Of a DNA stretch of 7,028 nucleotides, positions 1 to 5,796 are shown one piece after another. Source of the DNA: Pseudomonadota bacterium (lineage in GTDB: Bacteria; Pseudomonadota; Gammaproteobacteria; Burkholderiales; Burkholderiaceae_C); contig JAEXBL010000433.1 of assembly GCA_023394015.1 (NCBI GenBank), positions 1 to 7,028 of the forward strand. The letters are read 5' to 3'. Every line of letters starts with the position of its first letter. The first letter of the stretch is position 1. Made by a program: the position numbers and the translations under genes. The notes under the pieces were generated by a model. It worked only from the letters and a program-made list of their open reading frames with translations. It was not told the DNA's origin and searched no databases.

Positions 1-373
1 GGTAGGGCGCGTTGGTCATGCTCTCCATGCCGCCGGCCACCATCACCTCGGTGGTGCCGGACTTGAGCATGTCGGCGGCCAGCATCATGGCCTTCATGGC
101 CGAGCCGCAGACCTTGTGCACGGTGACGGCGCCGGTGGACTTGGGCAGCCCGCCCTTGAGCGTGGCCTGGCGCGCCGGCGCCTGGCCCTGGCCGGCCTGC
201 AGCACGTTGCCGAACACGACTTCATCGACCTGCTCGGGCTTCACGCCCGCGCGCTCGACGGCGGCCTTGATCGCGGCGCCGCCCAGGTCGTGCGCGGCCA
301 GGTTGGCAAAGTCGCCCTGGAAGCTGCCCATGGGGGTGCGGGCGGCGGAAACGATGACGATGGGGTCTTGCAT
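1..373 (-). CDS. acetyl-CoA acetyltransferase (thiolase), N-terminal 124 codons, cut by window edge
   Basis: This is the N-terminal part of a thiolase, which condenses two acetyl-CoA to acetoacetyl-CoA or cleaves the latter. In leucine breakdown it would act on acetoacetyl-CoA released by HMG-CoA lyase and acetoacetate activation. The protein opens MQDPIVIVSAARTPMGSFQG, typical of the family. The nucleophilic cysteine is Cys89 in VTVHKVCGSAMKA, and AGGMESMTNAPY follows near the window edge. The C-terminal His and Cys of the active site lie outside the window. The ATG start is well supported: a clean AGGAG (380-384) sits 6 nt upstream and the N-terminus matches the family. It lies 30 bp behind the small membrane protein gene on the same strand, so co-transcription is likely. 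Family assignment is firm. The exact substrate range (acetoacetyl-CoA versus longer 3-ketoacyl-CoA) is inferred from the resemblance to the biosynthetic/degradative AtoB/PhaA type. Confidence 0.93.
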   Translation of the reverse strand, partial: MQDPIVIVSAARTPMGSFQGDFANLAAHDLGGAAIKAAVERAGVKPEQVDEVVFGNVLQAGQGQAPARQATLKGGLPKSTGAVTVHKVCGSAMKAMMLAADMLKSGTTEVMVAGGMESMTNAPY

Positions 374-403
374 GAGGTTCTCCTGAGTGAAGTGAAAAAC
401 AGG

Positions 404-853
404 TCAGCGATTGCCGAAGAGCAGAAAGTAGGCGTTCATCAATGGCGCCACAGCGGTGACGAGTTTCCAGGTCATGCCCGCACCCCGCAGGCCGAACGGC
501 AGGTGCCACCCGAGGTGCTTGGCCAGGACCTGGTCACCGCCGCGAAACCAGACCCAGATGAACAAGGCCAGCTGCAGGCCCGTGGTGAGCACATAGGCCG
601 CGCCACGCTGCCACAAGGGCCACTGGTCAAAGTAAGGGGACGCATCCGCGCCAATGCTTCGTTGCAACAACCACAAGATAACGCAGGGTACTGTAATGGC
701 CAGTGCATATTGCCGCGCGAAGCCATGTGCCGCGTCGACTTCGACCTGCCCCTTGGCCACCAGGCCTTGGCTGCGTCGTTGAATGTCCCATGCGCCGACA
801 AGGCCCACCCAGGCGCCGCAGAGCAGCCAGAACCAGTAAGCGACGATCTCCAT
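404..853 (-). CDS. unrecognised small integral membrane protein, about four helices, 149 aa
   Basis: I do not recognise this protein and assign no function. It has four hydrophobic stretches that look like membrane helices, at roughly residues 4-22, 48-64, 86-103 and 129-146. A polar, charged loop lies between helices 1 and 2 (about 24-45, with DIQRRSQG and KGQVEVD), and a short amphipathic stretch around 104-125. It is rich in Trp and Phe and has no signal-peptide cleavage site or metal-binding motif that I can see. The ATG at 853 is chosen because the hydrophobic N-terminus MEIVAYWFWLL begins there and it is 14 bp after the aceK stop. The frame is open far upstream but overlaps aceK. The ribosome site is weak (AGGA about 13 nt upstream). 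GC content is visibly lower than in neighbouring genes: my hand count is about 57% for 601-720 against about 69% for a 120-bp stretch of aceK. It probably belongs to the aceK transcript. Confidence 0.75.
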   Translation of the reverse strand: MEIVAYWFWLLCGAWVGLVGAWDIQRRSQGLVAKGQVEVDAAHGFARQYALAITVPCVILWLLQRSIGADASPYFDQWPLWQRGAAYVLTTGLQLALFIWVWFRGGDQVLAKHLGWHLPFGLRGAGMTWKLVTAVAPLMNAYFLLFGNR

Positions 854-867
854 GGCGCTGCGCAGTC

Positions 868-2772
868 CTACTCCGAAGGCTCCACCACCGTCGTCGGCGC
901 CTGCGCCTCCGGCTGATGCAGCGGCGCTTCCGCGCGCTCTGCGGCCCGGTCGATCGGTCCCGGCATGCCGCCCGCGCCGCCCTCGATGCCAAAGCGCCGG
1001 TGCGCCGCGTACGGGTAGAAGTCGATCACCTCGCCGCGCTGGATGCGCTCCTTGTTCTGCTGCCAGAAGTCGGGCTCCAGCAGGTCGGCGTGGTGGCGCA
1101 TGAAGGCTTCGCGCACGCGCGGGTTGCCGAGCAGGAAGGGGCCGAAGGTCTCGGGGAACACGTCGTGCTTGCCCACCGGGTACCAGATCTCGCCGCTCAG
1201 CTTGTCCTCCTCGTTGCGCGGCGCGGGCACGCGGCGGAAGTTGGTGTCGGTGAGGTATTCGATCTCGTCGTAGTCGTAGAACACCACCTTGCCGTGGCGC
1301 GTGACGCCGAAGTTCTTCCACAGCATGTCGCCGGGGAAGATGTTGGCGGCCACCAGGTCCTTGATGGCGTGGCCGTATTCGAACACGGCGCGCTCGATCT
1401 GCGCCTGCGCCGCCGGGTCGTCGCCGGCGTCGAAGGCCTCCTGCAAGTACAGGTTGAGCGGGATCATGCGCCGCTCGATGTAGGCGTGCTGGATGATGAC
1501 CTCGACCTGGCCGTCGCCGTCGCGGTCGGAGATCTCCAGCTGGCTGGCGGCGTGCTGCTCCAGCTCGGCGATCAGCTCGTCGGTGAAGCGCGCGCGCGGA
1601 AAGGCCAGCAGCGAGAACTCCATGGTGTCGGCCATGCGGCCCACGCGGTCGTGGCGCTTGACCAGCTGGTACTTGGCGCGCACTTGCTCGCGCGTGGTTT
1701 CCTTGGGCGGCGCGAAGCGGTCGCGGATGACCTTGAACACGTAGGGAAAGCTGGGCAGGTCGAACACCAGCATCACCATGCCCTTGATGCCGGGGGCGAT
1801 GCGGAACCGGTCGGTGCTGTGGCGCAGGTGCCAGAGCAGGTCGCGGTAGAACAGGTTCTTGCCCTGCTTGGCCAGGCCCAGGGCGTTGTAGAGCTCGGCG
1901 CGGGGCTTGCGCGGCATCAGGCTGCGCAGGAACTGCACGTAGGCGGACGGGATTTCCATGTCCACCATGAAGTAGGCGCGCGAGAAGCTGAACAGGATGG
2001 CCAGGTCGTCCTCGCCGAACAGCGCCGCATCCACGTAGATGGTGCCCGGCGTGCGGTGCAGCAGCGGCAGCGAAAAGGGAATCTCGCGGAAGCCGTTGAT
2101 CAGCTTGCCCACCAGGTAGGCGCCCTTGTTGCGGTAGAACAGGCTGGACAGCACCTGCAGCTGGAAGTTGGGCCGCAGGCGCGCGTCGCCCAGCTCGGCG
2201 CGCAGCGCGTCGGCCACCAGGCGCACGTCGCGCTGCAGGTCCTCGAAGCGGCAGCGCAGCGCAAAGGATTCGAGCACGGCGCGCACCGTGGCCTCCAGCT
2301 GCCCGGCGCCCTGCGGGTAGAAGGCCTGGAAGGTGGTCTTGGCGCGCGGGTCGTCGGTCTCCAGGTATTCGGTGCTGATGGCCGGGCGCACGAAGATGAA
2401 GTCGTTGTGGAAGTAGCTGCGGTGCAGGATCTTGGTGGTGACCGAGTTGAAGAAGGTCTCGGCCAGCTCGGGCTGCGGGTGCGCCACCAGCAGGCCGATG
2501 TAGTGCAGCTTGACCTGCTGCCACACCGCCATGGGCTGGGTGCCGGCCTGGAACTCGCGCTCCAGCCGGCGCTGGCATTCGCGCACGCGCAGGTCGTAGA
2601 ACTCGATGCGCTCGCGCTGGGCGCGCTGCTGGCCGTGCCAGTCGCAGGTCTCGAAGCGGTGCTTGGCGCGCGCCGATTCGGTGCGGAACAGGGTGTAGTG
2701 GCGGTTGAAGCCGTCGATCATCGCCCGCGCGATGTCGCGCGCCAGCGGTGAATCCAGCGCCGCCAGCTCCAT
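868..2772 (-). CDS. aceK: isocitrate dehydrogenase kinase/phosphatase
   Basis: AceK is a cytoplasmic bifunctional enzyme. It phosphorylates isocitrate dehydrogenase, switching it off and sending isocitrate to the glyoxylate shunt, and also removes the phosphate. The 634-aa product aligns along its length with my memory of the E. coli protein (578 aa). Visible landmarks are ESFFNSV-like AETFFNSV (about 104-111), [15 protein letters not shown] (211-225), the ATP loop APGIKGM (326-332), Lys347, [10 protein letters not shown] with Asp382, [10 protein letters not shown] (431-440), and [18 protein letters not shown] with FYDYDEI (478-504). Asp482, Asn487 and Asp500 look like the kinase catalytic/metal residues. 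All key positions are present, so it should be active. Compared with E. coli it has about 14 extra residues between 382 and 482 and a Pro/Ala-rich tail after about 597. The ATG is 2 bp after the can stop, with AAGG 8 nt upstream, so the two are translationally close. No aceA, aceB or icd is in the window. Confidence 0.97.
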   Translation of the reverse strand: MELAALDSPLARDIARAMIDGFNRHYTLFRTESARAKHRFETCDWHGQQRAQRERIEFYDLRVRECQRRLEREFQAGTQPMAVWQQVKLHYIGLLVAHPQPELAETFFNSVTTKILHRSYFHNDFIFVRPAISTEYLETDDPRAKTTFQAFYPQGAGQLEATVRAVLESFALRCRFEDLQRDVRLVADALRAELGDARLRPNFQLQVLSSLFYRNKGAYLVGKLINGFREIPFSLPLLHRTPGTIYVDAALFGEDDLAILFSFSRAYFMVDMEIPSAYVQFLRSLMPRKPRAELYNALGLAKQGKNLFYRDLLWHLRHSTDRFRIAPGIKGMVMLVFDLPSFPYVFKVIRDRFAPPKETTREQVRAKYQLVKRHDRVGRMADTMEFSLLAFPRARFTDELIAELEQHAASQLEISDRDGDGQVEVIIQHAYIERRMIPLNLYLQEAFDAGDDPAAQAQIERAVFEYGHAIKDLVAANIFPGDMLWKNFGVTRHGKVVFYDYDEIEYLTDTNFRRVPAPRNEEDKLSGEIWYPVGKHDVFPETFGPFLLGNPRVREAFMRHHADLLEPDFWQQNKERIQRGEVIDFYPYAAHRRFGIEGGAGGMPGPIDRAAERAEAPLHQPEAQAPTTVVEPSE

Positions 2773-2774
2773 GC

Positions 2775-3479
2775 TCAGCCTTGGTCGGGCGGCAGCTCGG
2801 TGGCGCCGAAGTCGGCCTCGGGGTTGCTGGCGCGCGGGTAGCGCTTGATGGCGGCGCGGAAGGTGTCGACCACCGTCTCGGGGCGCGACATGGTCACGCC
2901 CAGGTCCTTGACCAGGCCGTCCTTGAGCCCGTAGCACCAGCCGTGCACCGCCAGCTGCTGGCCGCGGCGCCAGGCGTCCTGCACGATGTTGGTCTGCGCG
3001 ATGTTGCCCACCTGCTCGATGACGTTCATCTCGCACAGCACGTCTTCCTGCTCGTGCGCGCACAGGTGCATCAGGCGGCCGCGGTGGCGCATGCGCACGT
3101 CGTTGACATGGCGCAGCCAGTTGTCGGCCAGGCCCACGCGCTGCTCGCGCAGCACCGCCAGCACGCCGCCGCAGCCGTAGTGGCCGACGACCATGATGTG
3201 CTCCACCTTCAGCACGTCGACCGCGTACTGGATCACCGACAGCGCGTTCAGGTCGGAGTGGTTGACCACGTTGGCCACGTTGCGGTGTACGAACACCTCG
3301 CCCGGCGCCAGGCCGATGACCTGGTTGGCCGGCACGCGGCTGTCGGAGCAGCCGATCCACAGGTACTTGGGCGACTGCTGGGCCGACAGGGCCTTGAAGA
3401 AGCCCGGTTGCTGCTGCTCGACGCGCTCGGCCCAGCCGCGGTTGTTGTCGATCAGGTGTTGGAGCGAGGAATGCGGCAT
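2775..3479 (-). CDS. can: beta-class carbonic anhydrase
   Basis: This cytoplasmic zinc enzyme interconverts CO2 and bicarbonate. The 234-aa product has the beta-class signature in order: [10 protein letters not shown] (41-50) supplies the zinc ligand Cys44 and the Asp46/Arg48 dyad, [13 protein letters not shown] (58-70) follows, and HYGCGG (100-105) supplies His100 and Cys103. [11 protein letters not shown] (178-188) is the usual C-terminal strand of the fold. It is a little longer than E. coli Can (220 aa), with the extra residues at the C-terminus (Ala/Pro/Asp-rich). The ATG at 3479 fits the family N-terminus. The ribosome site is weak (AAGAAG 10 nt upstream) and falls in one arm of a short dyad. 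The gene starts 62 bp after the ivd stop, so it may have its own promoter. It is nearly fused to aceK, with a 2-bp gap. A link to the bicarbonate demand of acyl-CoA carboxylases is my inference. Confidence 0.96.
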   Translation of the reverse strand: MPHSSLQHLIDNNRGWAERVEQQQPGFFKALSAQQSPKYLWIGCSDSRVPANQVIGLAPGEVFVHRNVANVVNHSDLNALSVIQYAVDVLKVEHIMVVGHYGCGGVLAVLREQRVGLADNWLRHVNDVRMRHRGRLMHLCAHEQEDVLCEMNVIEQVGNIAQTNIVQDAWRRGQQLAVHGWCYGLKDGLVKDLGVTMSRPETVVDTFRAAIKRYPRASNPEADFGATELPPDQG

Positions 3480-3491
3480 GGCCTGGTTTTC

Positions 3492-3508
3492 TTCTTGAAG
3501 GTCAAGAA
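3492..3508. repeat. short perfect inverted repeat upstream of carbonic anhydrase gene
   Basis: TTCTTGA - AGG - TCAAGAA forms 7-bp perfect arms around a 3-nt centre, ending 12 nt upstream of the can start codon in the 62-bp ivd/can gap. On the minus strand the arm nearest the gene overlaps the purine-rich AAGAAG that is the only candidate ribosome site. It could be a protein-binding dyad or a weak RNA hairpin that covers the ribosome site. It could also be chance in a short AT-rich stretch. I see no convincing -35/-10 pair next to it. Confidence 0.4.
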
Positions 3509-3541
3509 TATCTTAGCGATGCCGGATGACCGCCCACGCGC

Positions 3542-4723
3542 TTACATCGTCTCGGCGAACAGCTCGCGGCCGATCAGCATGCGGCGGATCTCGCTGGTAC
3601 CGGCGCCGATCTCGTACAGCTTGGCGTCGCGCCACAGGCGGCCCAGCGGGTATTCGTTGATGTAGCCGTTGCCGCCGAACAGCTGGATGCCGTCGCCGGC
3701 CATCTTGGTCGCCATCTCGGCCGTCCACAGGATGACCGACGCACAGTCCTTGCGCACCTGGCGCACGTGGGCGGCGCCCAGCAGGTCCAGGTTCTTGCCG
3801 ATGGTGTAGAGGAAGGCGCGGCCGGCCTGCAGCACCGTGTACATGTCGGCCACCTTGCCCTGCACCAGCTGGAATTCGCCGATGCTCTGGCCGAACTGCT
3901 TGCGGTCGTGGATGTAGGGGATGACGTTGTCCATCACCGCCTGCATGATGCCGATGGGGCCGCCCGCCAGCACGGCGCGCTCGTAGTCGAGGCCGCTCAT
4001 CAGCACCTTGGCGCCCTGGTTCAGGCCGCCCAGGATGTGGCTGGCGGGCACCTCGACGTTCTCGAACACCATCTCGCCGGTGTGGCTGCCGCGCATGCCC
4101 AGCTTGTCGAGCTTCTGCGCGGTGGAAAAGCCCTTCATGCCCTTCTCGACGATGAAGGCGGTGACGCCGCGCGCGCCCAGCTCGGGCTCGGTCTTGGCGT
4201 AGACCACCATGGTGTCGGCGTCGGGGCCGTTGGTGATCCACATCTTGGTGCCGTTCAGCAGGTAGTAGCCGCCCTTGTCCTCGGCCTTGAGCTTCATGCT
4301 GATGACGTCGCTGCCGGCGCCCGGCTCGGACATGGCCAGCGCGCCCACGTGCTCGCCGCTGACCAGCTTGGGCAGGTACTTGGCTTTCTGCTCGTCGTTG
4401 CCGTTGCGCTTGATCTGGTTCACGCACAGGTTGGAGTGCGCGCCGTAGGACAGGCCCACCGAGGCGCTGGCGCGGCTGATCTCCTCCATGGCGATCATGT
4501 GCGCCAGGTAGCCCATGTCGCTGCCGCCGTATTCTTCGGGCACGGTGATGCCCAGCACGCCCAGCTCGCCCATCTTGGGCCACAGGTCCATCGGGAACTG
4601 GTCGCTCTGGTCGATCTCGCCGGCGCGCGGGGCGATCTCGGCTTGGGCGAAGTCGCGCACGGCGTCGCGCAGCGCGTCGATGTCTTCGCCGAGTTGGAAG
4701 TTCAGGCCGGGCAGGTTGCTCAT
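3542..4723 (-). CDS. ivd: isovaleryl-CoA dehydrogenase
   Basis: This FAD-dependent acyl-CoA dehydrogenase oxidises isovaleryl-CoA to 3-methylcrotonyl-CoA, the first committed step of the leucine branch, passing electrons to electron-transfer flavoprotein. The 393-aa product shows the three family regions: an N-terminal helical domain (to about 125), a middle beta domain with [13 protein letters not shown] (128-140) and MWITNG (161-166), and a C-terminal helical domain with [20 protein letters not shown] (349-368). The decisive feature is Glu248 in [16 protein letters not shown]. This is where isovaleryl-CoA dehydrogenases carry their catalytic base, while the position used by medium- and short-chain enzymes is Ala374 in [11 protein letters not shown]. 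The C-terminus closely resembles the human enzyme. AGGAG (4731-4735) lies 7 nt before the ATG, fixing the start. It follows the thioesterase gene by 27 bp and shares its promoter. The name liuA is used for the same gene in some bacteria. Confidence 0.96.
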   Translation of the reverse strand: MSNLPGLNFQLGEDIDALRDAVRDFAQAEIAPRAGEIDQSDQFPMDLWPKMGELGVLGITVPEEYGGSDMGYLAHMIAMEEISRASASVGLSYGAHSNLCVNQIKRNGNDEQKAKYLPKLVSGEHVGALAMSEPGAGSDVISMKLKAEDKGGYYLLNGTKMWITNGPDADTMVVYAKTEPELGARGVTAFIVEKGMKGFSTAQKLDKLGMRGSHTGEMVFENVEVPASHILGGLNQGAKVLMSGLDYERAVLAGGPIGIMQAVMDNVIPYIHDRKQFGQSIGEFQLVQGKVADMYTVLQAGRAFLYTIGKNLDLLGAAHVRQVRKDCASVILWTAEMATKMAGDGIQLFGGNGYINEYPLGRLWRDAKLYEIGAGTSEIRRMLIGRELFAETM

Positions 4724-4750
4724 GGGATGTCTCCTGAAAGTAAGAGCGGA

Positions 4751-5194
4751 TCAGTAATTCTGGGGCACGGGAACGAGAGTTTGCTGCATCAGCGCGCAGG
4801 GGCCTTCCTGGCCCCGCTCGTCGATGTGGGTGACCTCGGCGGTGGTGATGATGAGGCGCTTGCCCGGCTTGGCCACGCGGCCGATGGCGCGCAGCGCGCC
4901 GCCCTGGTAGCTGCCGAGAAAGTTGATCTTGTATTCAGCGGTGACGACTTCCATGCCGGCGGGCGCCACCGTCAGGCCCGCGTAGCCGCCGGCGATGTCG
5001 GCCACCGCGCCCATGGCGCCGCCGTGAAAGCCGTCCTGCTGCTGCGTCACCTTGTCGGAATAGGGCAGCCAGATCTCCACCAGGCCCGGCTCCACGCGGC
5101 GCAGCTGCGCGCCCAGGTGCTGCATCATGCCCTGGCGGGCGAAGCTCTTGGCCACGCGGTCGTGGAGGGTGTCGGCGCTGGGCGGGGCGTTCAT
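4751..5194 (-). CDS. PaaI-type hotdog-fold acyl-CoA thioesterase
   Basis: This 147-aa protein belongs to the PaaI/YdiI-like hotdog thioesterases, which hydrolyse acyl-CoA thioesters to free CoA and act as homo-oligomers. The signature is DGFHGGAMGAVADIAGGYAG (54-73), the hotdog central helix with HGG (57-59) and Asp66 as the probable catalytic acid. VVTAEYKINFLGSYQGG (83-99) is the usual following strand pair. The final strands run through the VTHIDERGQEGPCALMQQT region. The N-terminus from VAKSFARQGMMQHLGAQL is family-like, supporting the ATG at 5194. I see no Shine-Dalgarno site, and the best promoter places transcription start only a few nt before the ATG, so the message may be leaderless. 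It is the first gene after the 28-bp palindrome and is followed by ivd at 27 bp. A role in releasing CoA from stalled branched-chain intermediates is inferred from context; the true substrate is unknown. Confidence 0.88.
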   Translation of the reverse strand: MNAPPSADTLHDRVAKSFARQGMMQHLGAQLRRVEPGLVEIWLPYSDKVTQQQDGFHGGAMGAVADIAGGYAGLTVAPAGMEVVTAEYKINFLGSYQGGALRAIGRVAKPGKRLIITTAEVTHIDERGQEGPCALMQQTLVPVPQNY

Positions 5195-5205
5195 GGCAAG
5201 CCGCG

Positions 5206-5234
5206 ATTTTGATTGACGTTTACGTAAACGTCAA
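5206..5234 (-). promoter_or_regulatory. probable sigma-70 promoter for the thioesterase-ivd transcript
   Basis: Read on the minus strand, TTGACG (5229-5234, five of six to the -35 consensus) is followed by a 17-nt spacer and CAAAAT (5206-5211, four of six to the -10 consensus). The -10 ends 11 nt before the thioesterase ATG, so transcription would begin about 3-6 nt before the start codon. The -35 and spacer lie inside the 28-bp palindrome, so a bound regulator would directly control this promoter. The -35 overlaps the last bases of the regulator gene. The spacing and overlap are seen directly; promoter activity is inferred. Confidence 0.55.
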
Positions 5235-5237
5235 TCA
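5210..5237. promoter_or_regulatory. 28-bp perfect palindrome, putative operator of the MerR/LiuR-type regulator
   Basis: The left half TGATTGACGTTTAC is the exact reverse complement of the right half, giving 14-bp arms with no central spacer and no mismatch. It overlaps the last 7 bp of the regulator gene, including its TGA stop, and covers the -35 and spacer of the thioesterase promoter. The core can be read as two 16-bp boxes offset by 6 bp: TTGACGTTTACGTAAA (5213-5228) and TTTACGTAAACGTCAA (5219-5234). Each is similar to the single box upstream of the regulator. It has neither the GC-rich stem nor the T-run of an intrinsic terminator. Binding by the adjacent MerR protein is inferred from position and from the recurrence of the motif. 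Confidence 0.8.
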
Positions 5238-5665
5238 CCCTTGGCCTGTTTTCTGGCGGGCGGCTTCCGGGCGGCCGGGCGCTCCACCTTGGCCAGCAGG
5301 CTGCGCGCCTCCTTCTCGTGCTCGCCGATCTCGCGCAGCGTGGCCTGCAGCTCGGCCAGTTGCGCCTCCAGCTGCGCCCGGTGGCCGGACAGCACCTGCA
5401 GGAACTTGCGCAGCTGCGGCCCGGTGTCGCGCGGGCTGTCGTACATGTCGATCAGCACCCGGGCCTCGTTCAGCGACAGACCCAGGCGCTTGGCGCGCAG
5501 CGTCAGCTTCAGGCGCGTGCGGTCGCGGTTGGAATAGACGCGGTTGCGCCCGCCGGGGCCGCTGCGCCCGGGCTCCAGCAGGCCCATGTCCTCGTAGAAG
5601 CGCATGGCGCGGGGCGTCAGGTCGAACTCGCGCGCCAGGTCGCTGATGGTGTAGGTGGTGACCAT
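5231..5665 (-). CDS. liuR: MerR-family transcriptional regulator, LiuR type (branched-chain/isovalerate catabolism)
   Basis: This is a 144-aa MerR-family DNA-binding regulator. The winged helix-turn-helix is at the N-terminus: YTISDLAREFDLTPRAMRFYEDMGLL (5-30), wing RNRVYSNRDR (40-49), then LKLTLRAKRLGLSLNEARVLIDMYD (52-76). A long dimerisation helix rich in Leu, Gln and Glu spans about 84-127. A basic Pro/Ala/Lys tail (RPAARKPPARKQAKGD) ends the protein. It has no cysteine, so it is not a metal or redox sensor of the MerR/SoxR kind. Position directly upstream of a thioesterase and isovaleryl-CoA dehydrogenase matches LiuR, which in proteobacteria controls leucine/isovalerate genes; the symbol rests on that context. 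I prefer the ATG at 5665, which starts just before the fold. An ATG at 5716 (161 aa) and a GTG at 5743 inside the upstream palindrome are alternatives. None has a Shine-Dalgarno site. Its stop lies within the 28-bp palindrome. Confidence 0.88.
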   Translation of the reverse strand: MVTTYTISDLAREFDLTPRAMRFYEDMGLLEPGRSGPGGRNRVYSNRDRTRLKLTLRAKRLGLSLNEARVLIDMYDSPRDTGPQLRKFLQVLSGHRAQLEAQLAELQATLREIGEHEKEARSLLAKVERPAARKPPARKQAKGD

Positions 5666-5729
5666 GGTGGTGGTTTGCTGTCGCGCACGCGCGGGTGCGC
5701 GGCGCCGTTCCTCCATAGAATGAATTTCG

Positions 5730-5751
5730 AAGTTGACGTGCACGTCAACTT
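5730..5751. promoter_or_regulatory. 22-bp perfect palindrome in the divergent merR/MBL intergenic region, putative operator
   Basis: The left half AAGTTGACGTG is the exact reverse complement of the right half, giving 11-bp arms. The core TTGACGTGCACGTCAA (5733-5748) shares 13 of 16 positions with each of the two overlapping boxes in the 28-bp palindrome at 5210-5237. It sits 45 bp before the MBL start and 64 bp before the preferred regulator start. One TTGACG faces each direction, so it could supply the -35 of both divergent promoters. The -10 matches I can find are poor: CATCCT on the plus strand at 19-nt spacing and CATTCT on the minus strand at 20-nt spacing. Spacings of 19-20 nt are the ones MerR-family activators act on. 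Autoregulation of merR and co-control of the MBL gene are inferred. Confidence 0.75.
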
Positions 5752-5796
5752 GCCCGCCATCCTACCTCAGCCCCCGCCGCTTAGCCACCCACCACC

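Noticed and set aside
703..2751. A 682-codon open frame on the plus strand opposite aceK
   Set aside because: It is the antisense shadow of aceK in GC-rich DNA. The translation is dominated by Val, Ala, Leu, His, Gln and Arg repeats with no domain, while the minus strand encodes an unmistakable AceK.
2773..3360. Upstream extension of the aceK frame to a start at 3360
   Set aside because: It would run through the whole of can in another frame. The family N-terminus and a weak ribosome site support the ATG at 2772, directly after the can stop.
3767..5212. A 481-codon open frame on the plus strand opposite ivd and the thioesterase gene
   Set aside because: It spans two clearly real minus-strand genes and the gap between them, and its composition (His, Ala, Gly, Val, Gln rich) is typical of antisense frames at high GC.
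5210..5237. Palindrome as an intrinsic terminator for merR
   Set aside because: The stem is AT-rich with no loop bases and no T-run on either strand, and it includes a good -35 element. An operator fits better.
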